Source: Pararhizobium mangrovi (GTDB lineage Bacteria > Pseudomonadota > Alphaproteobacteria > Rhizobiales > Rhizobiaceae). Taken from it: a stretch of 41,861 nt of DNA. Within the stretch, counting starts at the first letter, position 1, and each line of letters opens with the position of its first letter. The position numbers and the translations under genes were made by a program. The notes below the pieces were generated by a model that was given only the letters and a program-made list of their open reading frames with translations, did no database searches and was not told where the DNA came from. This document shows positions 9,579 through 18,423 of this stretch, one piece after another. The stretch lies in assembly GCF_006516965.1 (NCBI RefSeq), contig NZ_VHLH01000034.1, forward strand, positions 1 to 41,861, written 5' to 3'.

Positions 9579-10553
9579 TCAGGGCCTCTCGGCGGCAGCA
9601 CGGCGAAGCCGGTCGTTGATCGCTTCGCCGAGGCCGCTTTCGGGGATCGGCATGACGGCGATCGTCTTCGCTCCGGTCGCGTCGGCGGCGCGCAGCACGT
9701 CGAAGAGGCGCGCGGCAGCCTCGCGAAGATCGCCCTCCGCGCTGAGGTCGAGCACGGCCCGGGCGCTCTTCTCCCCTTCGACCGGCGTCTGCCCGAAGCG
9801 GAGAAGCGTTTCATCCGGCGCGACGGACGTTGCATTCAGGCGCACATTGGCGGTCGGCGCGTAGTGCGAGGCGAGCATGCCGGGCGCCTGGATCGCCGGC
9901 GAGGCGCCTTCGCCGCGGGTGACCGGCAGGCCGATCGCCTCGGTGATCGCTTCCGCCGTGACGCCGCCGGGGCGCAAGAGGTGGACCGCATCGCCGACGA
10001 CCTTCACGATCGTCGATTCGACGCCGACGCCGGTCGGCCCGCCGTCGAGAATGGTGGGGAGCAGGAAGCCCAGATCGTCGGCGACGTGCGCCGCCCGCGT
10101 CGGGCTCACACGGCCGGAGGTGTTGGCCGAGGGCGCCGCGAGCGGCCGGCCGAAGGCTTCGATCAGGTCTGCGGTGAAACCGATGGGCATGCGCAGCCCG
10201 ACCGTTTCGAGCCCGGCGGTCGCCAGCGGATGGACCGGGCTCGCTTCGGCAAGCGGAAGAACGATTGTCAGCGGTCCGGGCCAGAACGCCTCCGTGAGCC
10301 GGCGTGATACGGGATCGAAGGTCGCGAGCCGTTCGGCCATGGCACGATCCGAGACGTGGCAGATCAGCGGATTGAACTGCGGCCGGACCTTCGCCTCGTA
10401 GATGCGCGCGATCGCCTGCGCATTCGTCGCATCGGCCGCGAGCCCGTAGACAGTTTCGGTCGGAACGGCGATCGGAAAGCCGGCGGCAAGAAGCGCTCGT
10501 CCCCGTGCAAGCGCGAAGTCGCGGTCCGCTTCGATGTCGATCACGTCGGCCAT
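9579..10553 (-). CDS. L-threonylcarbamoyladenylate synthase, Sua5 type
   Basis: This enzyme makes threonylcarbamoyl-AMP from threonine, bicarbonate and ATP for the t6A37 modification of ANN-reading tRNAs. The YrdC domain fills about residues 15-200 and shows PTETVYGLAAD (31-41), KVRPQFNPL (55-63) and the APSANTSG segment. The linker APGMLASHYAPTA and a further 100-residue C-terminal domain identify the long Sua5 form rather than short TsaC. At 324 residues the length is normal. The gene follows the RNA methyltransferase gene after a gap of 99 bases that carries a tandem 24-bp duplication. Confidence 0.9.
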   Translation of the reverse strand: MADVIDIEADRDFALARGRALLAAGFPIAVPTETVYGLAADATNAQAIARIYEAKVRPQFNPLICHVSDRAMAERLATFDPVSRRLTEAFWPGPLTIVLPLAEASPVHPLATAGLETVGLRMPIGFTADLIEAFGRPLAAPSANTSGRVSPTRAAHVADDLGFLLPTILDGGPTGVGVESTIVKVVGDAVHLLRPGGVTAEAITEAIGLPVTRGEGASPAIQAPGMLASHYAPTANVRLNATSVAPDETLLRFGQTPVEGEKSARAVLDLSAEGDLREAAARLFDVLRAADATGAKTIAVMPIPESGLGEAINDRLRRAAAERP

Positions 10554-10615
10554 GGCTGTCCGGCTTTGGGCGATGGAAGGTTGGCGACGGCGGTAGCAGC
10601 GTGGTGGTCGCGGCG

Positions 10616-10662
10616 CAACGGCCTCGATTTACCGCCGCACAACGGCCTCGATTTACCGCCGC
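10616..10662. repeat. 24-bp tandem duplication over the end of the methyltransferase gene
   Basis: The 23-base unit that begins caacggcctcgatttacc occurs at 10616-10638 and again, identically, at 10640-10662, a period of 24. The second copy contains the stop codon (10653-10655) and the last two codons of the minus-strand methyltransferase gene, so the first copy is a duplicated gene tail placed downstream of it. It does not change the protein. Identity of both copies suggests a recent event. Confidence 0.9.
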
Positions 10663-11906
10663 GTCAGCAGCGCAACCGCTTCGACATGTGGCGACCATAA
10701 GAACTGGTCGATCGGATGCACGGCGTCGATCGCGAAGCCGCCTTCGACGAGGATGGCGAGGTCGCGGGCGAGGGTCGCCGGATTGCATGAGACCGCCGCG
10801 ACACGGCAGACCTTCGATGCAGCCAGTTGATGCGCCTGCGCTTCGGCGCCGGCACGCGGCGGGTCGAAGACGACGGCTTCAGTATATTTAAGGTCGGCGG
10901 CCATCAGCGGCCGGCGAAAGAGGTCGCGACGGTCGATTTCGACGGGCTTGAGGCCGGTCGCGTGGCGGGCGGCTGCATCGAGCGCGGCGAGCGCGGGGCC
11001 TTCGGATTCGGCGGTGATGACGGCAGCCTCGCGCGCGAGGCGGAGGGCGAACGCGCCGCAGCCGGCGAAGAGATCGGCGATGCGCTTGGCGCCGGCGAGA
11101 TGGCCGAGGACGAGATCGGCCATGCGGTCTTCGGCGGCCGCACTCGCCTGCAGAAAGGCGCCGGGTGGCGGGACGACGGAAATGCCGCCGAAGCGCACGA
11201 TCGGCTGGCGTGCTTCGACGAGCGTTTCGCCATCGACCGTCAGCCGGGCGAGCACCTTCATGGAAAGCGCGGTCTCGATCGCCATCTGCCGCTGGCGGGT
11301 GGAGACGCGGCCTGCGCCTTCCGCGGCGATGTCGAGGCCGGTCTCGCTGGCGAAGACGGTAAGACGGAAGGGCTTGCGCGTCGCGCAGACGGCTCGTGCG
11401 ATGCGCCGGACGCTCGCCAGATGCTTGACGATGCGCGGATCGCCGACGAGGCAGCCTATGATCGGCACGATGTTGTGGCTGCCGGCCTGGTTGAAGCCGA
11501 CGAGCATGCCGTTCTCGGTGCGCCGTGCCGTCAGCACCATGCGCCGGCGCGCGCCCGGTTCGCAGGGGTAGAGCGGTGCGATTTCGGTCTCGATGCCGTT
11601 CATCGCAAGCGGGCGGACGACCTGCTCACGCTTCCAGACGCGGTAGGCGTCGGTCTCGAGATGCTGGAGGTTGCAGCCGCCGCAGGCGCCGCCTTCGCCA
11701 TCGGGACCGAAATGCGGGCAGGGCGGTTCGGCGCGCTCGGGGGCAGCTTGCGTGAGGGCGATCAGCGTGCCGGTTTCGCCTTCGCGCGCGACGGTCGCGG
11801 TTTCCCGCGGCAGGGTGAAGGGCACGTAGACCGGGCCCTTCTCGGTCTCGGCGATGCCGTCGCCATGGGTGCCGAGGCGGTCGATGGTCAGCGTTTCGCC
11901 GCTCAT
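10653..11906 (-). CDS. RlmD/TrmA-family 5-methyluridine RNA methyltransferase
   Basis: The 417-residue protein is a SAM-dependent uridine-C5 methyltransferase acting on rRNA or tRNA. An N-terminal TRAM-like region (about 1-55) is followed by a [4Fe-4S] cysteine set C63, C75, C78 and C152. The methyltransferase domain shows FLQAS (251-255), DLFAGCGAF (278-286), FDPPRAG (347-353) and SCNPAT with catalytic C374. The start ATG overlaps the tlyA stop as ATGA, which chooses this start over an in-frame codon 30 residues upstream and implies translational coupling. Whether the target is 23S rRNA or tRNA cannot be told from sequence; alphaproteobacterial members of this type are usually annotated as RlmD/RumA. 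Confidence 0.9.
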   Translation of the reverse strand: MSGETLTIDRLGTHGDGIAETEKGPVYVPFTLPRETATVAREGETGTLIALTQAAPERAEPPCPHFGPDGEGGACGGCNLQHLETDAYRVWKREQVVRPLAMNGIETEIAPLYPCEPGARRRMVLTARRTENGMLVGFNQAGSHNIVPIIGCLVGDPRIVKHLASVRRIARAVCATRKPFRLTVFASETGLDIAAEGAGRVSTRQRQMAIETALSMKVLARLTVDGETLVEARQPIVRFGGISVVPPPGAFLQASAAAEDRMADLVLGHLAGAKRIADLFAGCGAFALRLAREAAVITAESEGPALAALDAAARHATGLKPVEIDRRDLFRRPLMAADLKYTEAVVFDPPRAGAEAQAHQLAASKVCRVAAVSCNPATLARDLAILVEGGFAIDAVHPIDQFLWSPHVEAVALLTRR

Positions 11907-12667
11907 GCCTTGCGGCCTGCGAGAAGGAATTCGCGGTTGCCGTCGCCGCCCTCGATGGGTGAGCGGGCAACGCCGAGGCTCGTCCAGCCGGGGCATGTGT
12001 CGAGCCAGCTTCGCAGCTCTTCGGCGATCACCGGTGCCAGTGCGGTATCCTTCAGCATGCCGCCGCGACCGATGCGCTCGCGGCCGGCCTCGAACTGCGG
12101 CTTGACGAGGAGGACGGCAAATGCGCCGGCGGTGGCGAGATCGAGGGCGGGTGGCAGCGCCAGTTTCAGCGAGACGAAGCTGACGTCGCTGACGATGCAG
12201 TCGATCGTGGCACCGCCGAGGTCGTCGGATGTGAGATCGCGCGCGTTCAAGCCTTCGCGGCCGATGACGCGCGGGTCGCCGGCGATCGACGGGTGGAACT
12301 GGTCGTGGCCGACGTCGATCGCGTGGACGGAAGCGGCACCGCGTTCGAGAAGCACCTGCGTGAAGCCACCCGTCGAGGCGCCGACATCGAGGGCCGTGCG
12401 GCCGGCTGGATCGAGGCCGAACGCGTCGAGGCCGGCGACGAGCTTCAGGGCCGCGCGCGAGACGTAGCCGCGCGCCGGATCGGCGATCGCGACCGTGACG
12501 TCGTCGGCAACCGGCATGCCGGGCTTGGCGGCCGGTGCGCCGTTCACGCTTACCGTGCCGCGGGCGATGGCATCGCGGGCGCGCGAGCGGGTCTCGAAGT
12601 CGCCGCGGGCGACGAGAAGCTGATCGAGCCGCGTGCGTGCCGGCGCTTCGGCCATCGCCTTCGTCAT
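11903..12667 (-). CDS. tlyA: TlyA family rRNA 2'-O-methyltransferase / S4 protein
   Basis: The 254-residue protein has an N-terminal S4 RNA-binding domain (RLDQLLVARGDFETRSRA, about 13-60) and a C-terminal FtsJ/RrmJ-like methyltransferase domain with the SAM motif ALDVGASTGGFT (92-103). It also has the family segments VSDVSFVSL and LVKPQFEAG. TlyA proteins of actinobacteria methylate 16S and 23S rRNA; the alphaproteobacterial role is less clear. The start at 12667 gives MTKAMAEAP, 7 bases after the dxs stop. ATG 12655, preceded by aagg, is an alternative four codons later. It sits between dxs and the RNA methyltransferase, a common rhizobial order. Confidence 0.9.
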   Translation of the reverse strand: MTKAMAEAPARTRLDQLLVARGDFETRSRARDAIARGTVSVNGAPAAKPGMPVADDVTVAIADPARGYVSRAALKLVAGLDAFGLDPAGRTALDVGASTGGFTQVLLERGAASVHAIDVGHDQFHPSIAGDPRVIGREGLNARDLTSDDLGGATIDCIVSDVSFVSLKLALPPALDLATAGAFAVLLVKPQFEAGRERIGRGGMLKDTALAPVIAEELRSWLDTCPGWTSLGVARSPIEGGDGNREFLLAGRKA

Positions 12668-12674
12668 CGCGTAT

Positions 12675-14603
12675 TCAAGCTTTGGTCGCGCCGGTGGAAA
12701 TTTTGCCCGCATCCGTGCCGAGTGCCTTGAAGACCGTGTCGACGATGCCCTTCCGGTCGAGCCCGCAGGCGGCGTACATCGCTTCGGGCTTCGCCTGCTC
12801 GACGAAATGGTCCGGCATGACCATGGAGCGCATGCGCAGCCCGCCGTCGAGCAAGCCTTCTTCGGCGAGAAGCTGCATGACATGGCTGCCGAAACCGCCG
12901 ATCGAACCTTCCTCGACGGTGACGAGCACGTCGTGGTCGCGCGCGAGCTTGAGGATCATGGCGCGGTCGAGCGGCTTGGCGAAGCGGGCGTCGGCTACGG
13001 TGGTGGAAAGGCCGGCAGCCTCCAGGTCCTCCGCGGCGAGCAGGCTGTCGGCAAGGCGCGTGCCGAGCGACAGGATCGCGACCTTCGTGCCTTCCCTGAC
13101 GATGCGGCCCTTGCCGATCTCCAGGACTTCGCCACGCACCGGCAACTCGCAGCCGACGCCCTCGCCACGCGGGTAGCGGAAGGCGATCGGGCCGGTGTCG
13201 TGCGCGGCGGCCGTGCGCACCATGTGCTTGAGTTCGGCCTCGTCGGCGGCAGCCATGACGACGAAGTTCGGCAGGGTGGAAAGGTAAGTCACATCGAACG
13301 AACCGGCATGGGTCGGTCCGTCCGCACCGACATAGCCGGCGCGGTCGATCGCGAAGCGGACAGGCAGGTTCTGGATCGCGACGTCGTGGACGACCTGGTC
13401 GTAGGCGCGTTGCAGGAAGGTCGAATAGATCGCGGCGAAGGGCTTGTAGCCTTCCGTCGCGAGCCCCGCTGAGAAGGTGACGGCGTGCTGCTCGGCGATG
13501 CCGACGTCGAAGGTGCGTTCCGGGAATTCCCTGTCGAAGGTGTCGAGACCGGTGCCGGCCGGCATCGCGGCGGTGACGGCGACGATCTTGTCGTCCTCGC
13601 GGGCTTCCTGCACCAGCGCTTCGGCGAAGACATTGGTGTAGCTCGGCGCGTTCGGCTTGGCCTTCGCCTGCGTGCCGGTGACGACGTCGAACTTCGAGAC
13701 GCCGTGATACTTGTCGGCGGCTTCTTCCGCCGGCGGATAGCCCTTGCCCTTCTGGGTGACGACGTGGATCAGCACCGGGCCTTCGGCGTGATCGCGCACG
13801 TTGCGCAGCACCGGCAACAGGTGTTCGAGATTGTGCCCGTCGATCGGGCCGATGTGGAAGAAGCCCATCTCCTCGAAGAGCGTGCCGCCGGTGACGTAGC
13901 CGCGCGCGTGCTCGACGGCGCGGGTGATCGCACGGTCGAAGGAGCGGCCGAGATAGGAGGTGAGCTGCTTGCCCCGCTCGCGGATGCCCATATAGGCGCG
14001 GCCTGAAGCCATGCGTGCGAGATAGGCGCTCATCGCGCCGGTCGGCGGGGCGATCGACATGTCGTTGTCGTTGAGGATGACGATGAGGCGGGCGTCGAGC
14101 GCACCGGCATTGTTGAGCGCCTCGTAGGCCATGCCGGCCGAAAGCGCACCGTCGCCGATGACGGAGATGACGTTGCGCTTGGTGCCGGAAAGCTGGCTCG
14201 CGACGGCCATGCCGAGGCCCGACGAGATCGACGTCGAGGAATGGGCCGCGCCGAAGGGGTCGTATTCGCTCTCGGCACGCCGCGTGAAGCCGGAAAGCCC
14301 GCCTTCCTGGCGCAGCGTGCGGATGCGCTCGCGCCGTCCCGTCAGGATCTTGTGGGGGTAGCACTGGTGTCCGACGTCGAAGATCAGCCGGTCGTTCGGC
14401 GTGTCGAAGATCTTGTGGATGGCAAGCGTCAGCTCGACCACGCCGAGGCCTGCACCCAGATGCCCGCCGGTGCGCGAGACCGCGTCGATCATCTCCGCGC
14501 GCAACTCGTCGGCGAGCTGCGGCATGCGGCTGTCGTCCATGCGGCGCAGATCGGCCGGCAGGTGAATCTGATCGAGAAGCGGCGTCTTCGGCGGCTGCGT
14601 CAA
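12675..14603 (-). CDS. dxs: 1-deoxy-D-xylulose-5-phosphate synthase
   Basis: Dxs condenses pyruvate and glyceraldehyde-3-phosphate to DXP using thiamine diphosphate, the entry step of the MEP isoprenoid pathway, in the cytoplasm. The 642-residue protein has [14 protein letters not shown] (46-59) with the catalytic-site histidine, and the thiamine diphosphate motif from GDGALSAG (150-157) to NDNDMSI (178-184). It also carries the transketolase-like centre [18 protein letters not shown] and a C-terminal transketolase domain ending near [11 protein letters not shown]. It is complete and of standard length. In many relatives xseB precedes dxs; here no xseB is visible upstream. Its product feeds the polyprenyl chains used by UbiA. 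Confidence 0.96.
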   Translation of the reverse strand: MTQPPKTPLLDQIHLPADLRRMDDSRMPQLADELRAEMIDAVSRTGGHLGAGLGVVELTLAIHKIFDTPNDRLIFDVGHQCYPHKILTGRRERIRTLRQEGGLSGFTRRAESEYDPFGAAHSSTSISSGLGMAVASQLSGTKRNVISVIGDGALSAGMAYEALNNAGALDARLIVILNDNDMSIAPPTGAMSAYLARMASGRAYMGIRERGKQLTSYLGRSFDRAITRAVEHARGYVTGGTLFEEMGFFHIGPIDGHNLEHLLPVLRNVRDHAEGPVLIHVVTQKGKGYPPAEEAADKYHGVSKFDVVTGTQAKAKPNAPSYTNVFAEALVQEAREDDKIVAVTAAMPAGTGLDTFDREFPERTFDVGIAEQHAVTFSAGLATEGYKPFAAIYSTFLQRAYDQVVHDVAIQNLPVRFAIDRAGYVGADGPTHAGSFDVTYLSTLPNFVVMAAADEAELKHMVRTAAAHDTGPIAFRYPRGEGVGCELPVRGEVLEIGKGRIVREGTKVAILSLGTRLADSLLAAEDLEAAGLSTTVADARFAKPLDRAMILKLARDHDVLVTVEEGSIGGFGSHVMQLLAEEGLLDGGLRMRSMVMPDHFVEQAKPEAMYAACGLDRKGIVDTVFKALGTDAGKISTGATKA

Positions 14604-14968
14604 GGAAATGCCCTCATGAAATGCCCCTGTCGGCTCTGTTTAGACCCGTTGCAGGTTCGTTGGAAGGCATTTGATGCGGGCGGGCTGGCCACTCTGTCCA
14701 GCGTCCTGCGGCGCAGTCGGATCCAGGGATCGAGCCGCGGGGATGACACCATGGGGTGTGGGGTCACGGGGAATGAAGGTTCGCGGTGCGTGCTGCGGTT
14801 ACGGAAGGTCGTATGATCCCGCAGGGAAGTGGAGCGCGTGGATGCGCACCACCGTCTCCACGCGATACTTTGGCCTGAACCCGAGTATCCAACCCGCTTT
14901 CCGGGCTCCGTGCGTCGTGGCATCCCCGGGACGAGCCCGGGGATGGTATCGCCGGAATGGCGCGCGGC
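14604..14968. other. Intergenic region between rplT and dxs with repeat-like segments
   Basis: No gene is supported in these 365 bases. They contain a degenerate REP-like segment near 14718-14750 (ggatccagggatcgagccg, then cggggatgacacc) and a strong palindrome at 14921-14945 with the same cggggatg core. The composition suggests an inserted extragenic repeat rather than a lost gene. The dxs promoter should also lie here. Confidence 0.45.
14921..14945. repeat. REP-like 10-bp stem hairpin behind rplT
   Basis: catccccggg (14921-14930) pairs perfectly with cccggggatg (14936-14945) across a 5-base loop. It starts 24 bases downstream of the rplT stop on the minus strand. There is no T-tract after it in either direction, so a classical intrinsic terminator is not supported. 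The wording matches extragenic palindromes common in alphaproteobacteria. It may stabilise the 3' end of the rpmI-rplT message. Confidence 0.6.
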
Positions 14969-15370
14969 TCAGCCGACGGCGTGTTCGTAGGCGTTCGGCG
15001 TGGTGTCCTTGAGGTATTCCAAGCCCCTCTTGGCCGCCTCGACGAGCGAGGCGAAAGCCTCCGGCTCGTGGATCGCCATATCGGAAAGGACCTTGCGGTC
15101 GACCTCGATGCCCGCCTTCGACAGTCCGTCGATGAAACGGCCATAGGTCAGGCCGTGCTCGCGGACCGCGGCGTTGATACGCTGGACCCACAGCGCACGG
15201 AAATTGCGCTTGCGGTTCTTGCGGTCGCGATAGGCGTACTGCTTGGAGCGGTCGACGGCCGCGATCGCGGTACGGATAGTGTTCTTGCGGCGGCCGTAGA
15301 AGCCCTTGGCCTGCTTGAGAACCTTCTTGTGCTTGGCGTGGGCGGTGACGCCCCTCTTGACGCGTGCCAT
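14969..15370 (-). CDS. rplT: 50S ribosomal protein L20
   Basis: L20 binds 23S rRNA early in assembly of the large subunit. The 133-residue protein begins [16 protein letters not shown] and shows the family run [13 protein letters not shown] and [20 protein letters not shown] slightly extended tail ([16 protein letters not shown]) is usual for alphaproteobacteria. It lies 45 bases after rpmI and is certainly cotranscribed with it. In bacteria of other groups L20 represses its own operon; no leader pseudoknot was identified here. Confidence 0.97.
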   Translation of the reverse strand: MARVKRGVTAHAKHKKVLKQAKGFYGRRKNTIRTAIAAVDRSKQYAYRDRKNRKRNFRALWVQRINAAVREHGLTYGRFIDGLSKAGIEVDRKVLSDMAIHEPEAFASLVEAAKRGLEYLKDTTPNAYEHAVG

Positions 15371-15415
15371 GGCGTTGATCTCCTGAAAAAGCGTATGAAA
15401 CGGACGGGAAGAACC

Positions 15416-15616
15416 TTAGCGGTCGTAGGGCATGAAGCCCTTGACGATCTTCGTGTCCGGCTCGGACAGGATCTTGGTGCCACGCGCGTCGCGGATGAAC
15501 TTGGTCGAGCGCTTGATCATGCCGTGGCGCTTGCCGGCCGGCTGGACCTTGATGCGGCCCGACGCCGTCATCTTGAATCGCTTCTTGCAGGAAGACTTCG
15601 TCTTCATCTTGGGCAT
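15416..15616 (-). CDS. rpmI: 50S ribosomal protein L35
   Basis: This is the 66-residue L35, beginning [15 protein letters not shown] and containing [14 protein letters not shown] and [13 protein letters not shown], all family hallmarks. The start is fixed by an excellent ribosome site (aaggag, 8 bases upstream). The frame stays open upstream but without a site, so longer starts are rejected. rplT follows. infC, normally next to rpmI, is about 2 kb away here on the same strand. Confidence 0.97.
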   Translation of the reverse strand: MPKMKTKSSCKKRFKMTASGRIKVQPAGKRHGMIKRSTKFIRDARGTKILSEPDTKIVKGFMPYDR

Positions 15617-15999
15617 TTTGCTTTCTCCTTCGACGGCTTCGAGCGCGCCGGAAAGGCGTGCGGCCGTCCATGTTCTTGTCTGAATTTCCCGGTGAAGAAG
15701 CCGGGTCTTCGAGCATTCCTGAGCGGCCACGGCATGCCCTGCCGGTCCGCTCGACGGGCGGTGTATAGCGATCCCGCGCCGAGAATGCAACGGCAGGCCG
15801 GCGAACGGCGATCGCGCCGGGTATCGTGCAGCGGCCCGGGTCGTTTCAGCCCGGGCGACGCAGCGTATACCGCTCGCGAGCGGGCCGCCGGCTTTTCTTC
15901 GTGATCGCTCGCCCCATATCGGACCCGACTGCCGCAGGCCGCGGCCCTTCCATACGACGTCCGCTTACGCCGGACCCAAGCCACAAAGAGGTCATCTCC
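15617..15999. other. Divergent intergenic region between rpmI and the OYE gene
   Basis: No gene is seen in 383 bases. The region must hold the rpmI-rplT promoter (minus) and the ene-reductase promoter (plus). A hairpin gcccggg (15834-15840) / cccgggc (15850-15856) with a 9-base loop is the only clear structure. It has no adjacent T-tract and no recognised operator or riboswitch was found. Confidence 0.4.
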
Positions 16000-17091
16000 A
16001 TGACGTCCAGTCTCTTCGAGCCGTTGAAGCTCGGCAACCTCATCGTTCCCAACCGCGTCTTCATGGCGCCGCTCACCCGCAACCGTGCGCATTCCGACGG
16101 GCGGGCGAAGGAGATGGCGGCGACCTATTACGGCCAGCGCGCCTCCGCGGGCCTCATCCTTTCCGAGGCGACCCAGATCTCCGAAATGGGCAAGGGCTAC
16201 ATCGATACCCCGGCGATCCAGACGGACGCACAGGTGGAAGCGTGGAAGCCGGCGACGGCAGCCGTTCACGCCAATGGCGGACGCATCTTCTGCCAGCTCT
16301 GGCATGTCGGGCGCATCAGCCATAGCTCGTTGCTGCCGGACGGAGCGCAACCGGTCTCCTCTTCTGCGGTGCGCGCGGATGCAAAGACCTTTATCGAGAG
16401 CGGCTTCGCCGACGTTTCCGAACCGCGCGCGATGACGCACGACGAGGTCGGCCAACTCATCGAACAATATGCCCATGCGGCGAACCAGGCGCTGCGCGCG
16501 GGCTTCGACGGCGTCGAGATCCATGCCGCGAACGGCTACCTTCTCGACCAGTTCATGCAGGACGGCGTCAACAAGCGCGACGACGAGTACGGCGGTTCGA
16601 TCGAAAATCGCGCACGCCTGCCGCTCGCCATCGTCGATCGCATGATCAAGGAGATCGGTTCGGACCGCATCGGCATTCGCCTGTCTCCGCTCGGCGAGGC
16701 GAACGCCGTCTCCGACAGCGATCCGGAGGCGCTCTTCACCTATGTCTACCAGCAGCTCGACGCACGCGAGATCGCCTATCTGCACGTTGTCGAAGGTTTC
16801 CAGGGCGTCGATTTCGAGAGCGAAAACTTCGCGATGATCAAGCGCCTGCGCGCGCGCTGGCACGGCTGCTACATCGCCAATGGCGGGTACGACGCCGACA
16901 TGGCGGCGGCCAAGATCGACGAAGGCCATACGCACGCCGTCGCCTTCGGCAAGCCCTTCATCGCCAATCCCGACCTGCCTGAACGCTACCGCCAGGGCGC
17001 CGCACTCAACGAGGGAAACCGCGAAACCTATTACGGCGGCGATGCCAAGGGCTACACGGACTACCCGTTCGCAACGCTCGGTCGCGGCTGA
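16000..17091 (+). CDS. Old yellow enzyme family alkene reductase (NemA-like)
   Basis: The 363-residue FMN enzyme reduces activated C=C bonds of enals, maleimides or nitro/nitrate esters with NAD(P)H. It is a TIM barrel with the OYE hallmarks MAPLTRNRA (22-30), CQLWHVGRISH (98-108), HAANGYLLDQF (175-185, substrate-anchoring H175 and N178 and proton donor Y180) and NKRDDEYGGSIENR. It also has a C-terminal FMN-phosphate segment near FGKPFIANPDLPERY. The start follows aagagg. Members of this group are often induced by electrophiles through TetR/NemR-type regulators, but none is adjacent. It lies between rpmI and infC, an unusual position. Confidence 0.93.
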   Translation: MTSSLFEPLKLGNLIVPNRVFMAPLTRNRAHSDGRAKEMAATYYGQRASAGLILSEATQISEMGKGYIDTPAIQTDAQVEAWKPATAAVHANGGRIFCQLWHVGRISHSSLLPDGAQPVSSSAVRADAKTFIESGFADVSEPRAMTHDEVGQLIEQYAHAANQALRAGFDGVEIHAANGYLLDQFMQDGVNKRDDEYGGSIENRARLPLAIVDRMIKEIGSDRIGIRLSPLGEANAVSDSDPEALFTYVYQQLDAREIAYLHVVEGFQGVDFESENFAMIKRLRARWHGCYIANGGYDADMAAAKIDEGHTHAVAFGKPFIANPDLPERYRQGAALNEGNRETYYGGDAKGYTDYPFATLGRG

Positions 17092-17295
17092 ACGGGTTCG
17101 ACGGACGCATGCGTACGCCACACCGATCGCTGGCGGCGTGCGCATGCCGGCCGTGCGAGCGGAAAAGATATCTTGGCTCGCGGCGCACCACCGGGTATGG
17201 CTGGAACGTCACGACGATCAACATTTTGTGATCGCAGCTTGCCTCGTCGGTCTGAGGCGCCATCTTGCTGCGGCAATGTAAGGAGAGAACAACTT

Positions 17296-17454
17296 ATGAT
17301 CATTCGTATTTTCGCCGTCTGCGGTCTGCTTGCCGCATCGTCCTTCGCCGTTACCGGCTGCATGTCGAACAGGGGCGTCGCGAAGACGGACAATGTCGGC
17401 AACCCGGCCGTCAACGAGCGGAATTTCGATCAGCAGATCGATCCGGACCAGTAA
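17296..17454 (+). CDS. Small lipoprotein
   Basis: The 52-residue product has a signal peptide with a lipobox (SFAVTGC, lipidated Cys near residue 22) and a short, polar mature part of about 30 residues rich in Asn and Asp. A strong ribosome site (aaggag) precedes the ATG at 17296, and a strong terminator lies about 130 bases after the stop, so the gene stands as its own transcript. No known family is recognised; many alphaproteobacteria encode such tiny lipoproteins of unknown function. Confidence 0.75.
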   Translation: MIIRIFAVCGLLAASSFAVTGCMSNRGVAKTDNVGNPAVNERNFDQQIDPDQ

Positions 17455-17585
17455 GCCGGCGCAAAGCGCGATCCGGCTTGGCCAGCGCTCGTCGCGGGCG
17501 CGAACCGTGGGACAACGCCTCTTCGGATTTCGCTTAGTCAGCGCGCCACGGCGCAACCGGATCGGTTTCGCACGCGTGGAAAAAC

Positions 17586-17618
17586 AAAGGGACGGGGCCG
17601 CTCGGCACCGTCCCTTTT
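17586..17618. terminator. Bidirectional intrinsic terminator
   Basis: aaagggacgg (17586-17595) pairs perfectly with ccgtcccttt (17608-17617). There is an A-rich run on the left (aaaaacaaa) and a T-rich run on the right (ttttcatttc). It therefore reads as a rho-independent terminator in both directions, serving the lipoprotein gene (plus) and infC (minus), which converge on it. Confidence 0.88.
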
Positions 17619-17689
17619 CATTTCTCGGATAGTGATGCGCTCTGTTGAAGGTCGCAGTCGATCGCGCGGAAAACCGGCCGTGACGCCGG

Positions 17690-18226
17690 TCAGCGCGGAG
17701 CGAGCACCATCATCATCTGCCGTCCTTCGAGCTTGGGCTCGGCCTCGACCTTGGCGATCTCCAGCGTGTCTTCCTTGACCTGCTGCAGGAGCTTCATGCC
17801 GAGTTCCTGGTGGGCCATCTCACGGCCGCGGAAGCGCAGCGTGACCTTGACCTTGTCGCCTTCGTCGAAGAAGCGGTTCATGGCCTTCATCTTCACCCCG
17901 TAATCGTGGGTGTCGATGTTCGGCCGCATCTTGATTTCCTTGACCTCGACGGTCCGCTGCTTCTTGCGCGCGGTCGAGGCCTTCTTCTGGTTCTCGTATT
18001 TGAGCTTGCCGAGATCCAGAATCTTGCAAACCGGCGGGTCGGCGTTCGGCGAGATCTCGACGAGGTCGAGGCCGATATCCTGCGCGGCCTCCATCGCCTC
18101 GTTCGTCTGTACGATGCCAAGGTTCTGTCCCTCGGAACCGATCAACTGAACACGTGGAACCCGTATCTCGCCATTGGCGCGGGGGCCTTCCTTCGTTGTG
18201 GGCGGCGCTCTGAAAGGTCTGCGAAT
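17690..18226 (-). CDS. infC: Translation initiation factor IF-3, ATT start
   Basis: IF-3 binds the 30S subunit and checks start-codon pairing with initiator tRNA. From the ATT at 18224-18226 the product is 178 residues and begins [19 protein letters not shown] (Met in vivo), exactly the alphaproteobacterial N-terminus. It continues through the N-domain ([30 protein letters not shown]), the lysine-rich linker and the C-domain ([26 protein letters not shown]). No ATG or GTG fits the family start; a TTG 27 codons later would remove the conserved N-terminus. AGGAG lies 9 bases before the ATT. AUU starts on infC are known from E. coli, where they let IF-3 limit its own synthesis. Confidence 0.93.
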   Translation of the reverse strand: MRRPFRAPPTTKEGPRANGEIRVPRVQLIGSEGQNLGIVQTNEAMEAAQDIGLDLVEISPNADPPVCKILDLGKLKYENQKKASTARKKQRTVEVKEIKMRPNIDTHDYGVKMKAMNRFFDEGDKVKVTLRFRGREMAHQELGMKLLQQVKEDTLEIAKVEAEPKLEGRQMMMVLAPR

Positions 18227-18423
18227 GGTCGTACTCTCCTGTTTCCATTGACGGCGCGACGGCGTTGCGCACGGTCACGGTAACCGTGTGCATTGCGGGC
18301 ACCGGGGCGAATGTCGTGATCGCCGTTGGCATGTCAATACCACGTTCAGGCGAAAAAATCACCCTGCGAAGCGCTGCGGATACCGTTAAAAGGCTCTCAG
18401 CGGTACAAATAACGGAGTTTTCG

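Noticed and set aside
7889-9619. Open frame of 576 codons antisense to the FAD dehydrogenase
   Set aside because: The minus-strand gene shows every family motif; the antisense product is compositional noise.
10616-10662. CRISPR-like repeat
   Set aside because: Only two adjacent copies with a 1-base gap and no spacers; a simple tandem duplication.
14921-14945. Classical intrinsic terminator for rplT
   Set aside because: The stem is strong but there is no T-run on either side; kept as a REP-like repeat instead.
15834-15856. Hairpin as a terminator or L20 leader
   Set aside because: Seven pairs, a 9-base loop and no T-tract, and no resemblance to known ribosomal leaders.
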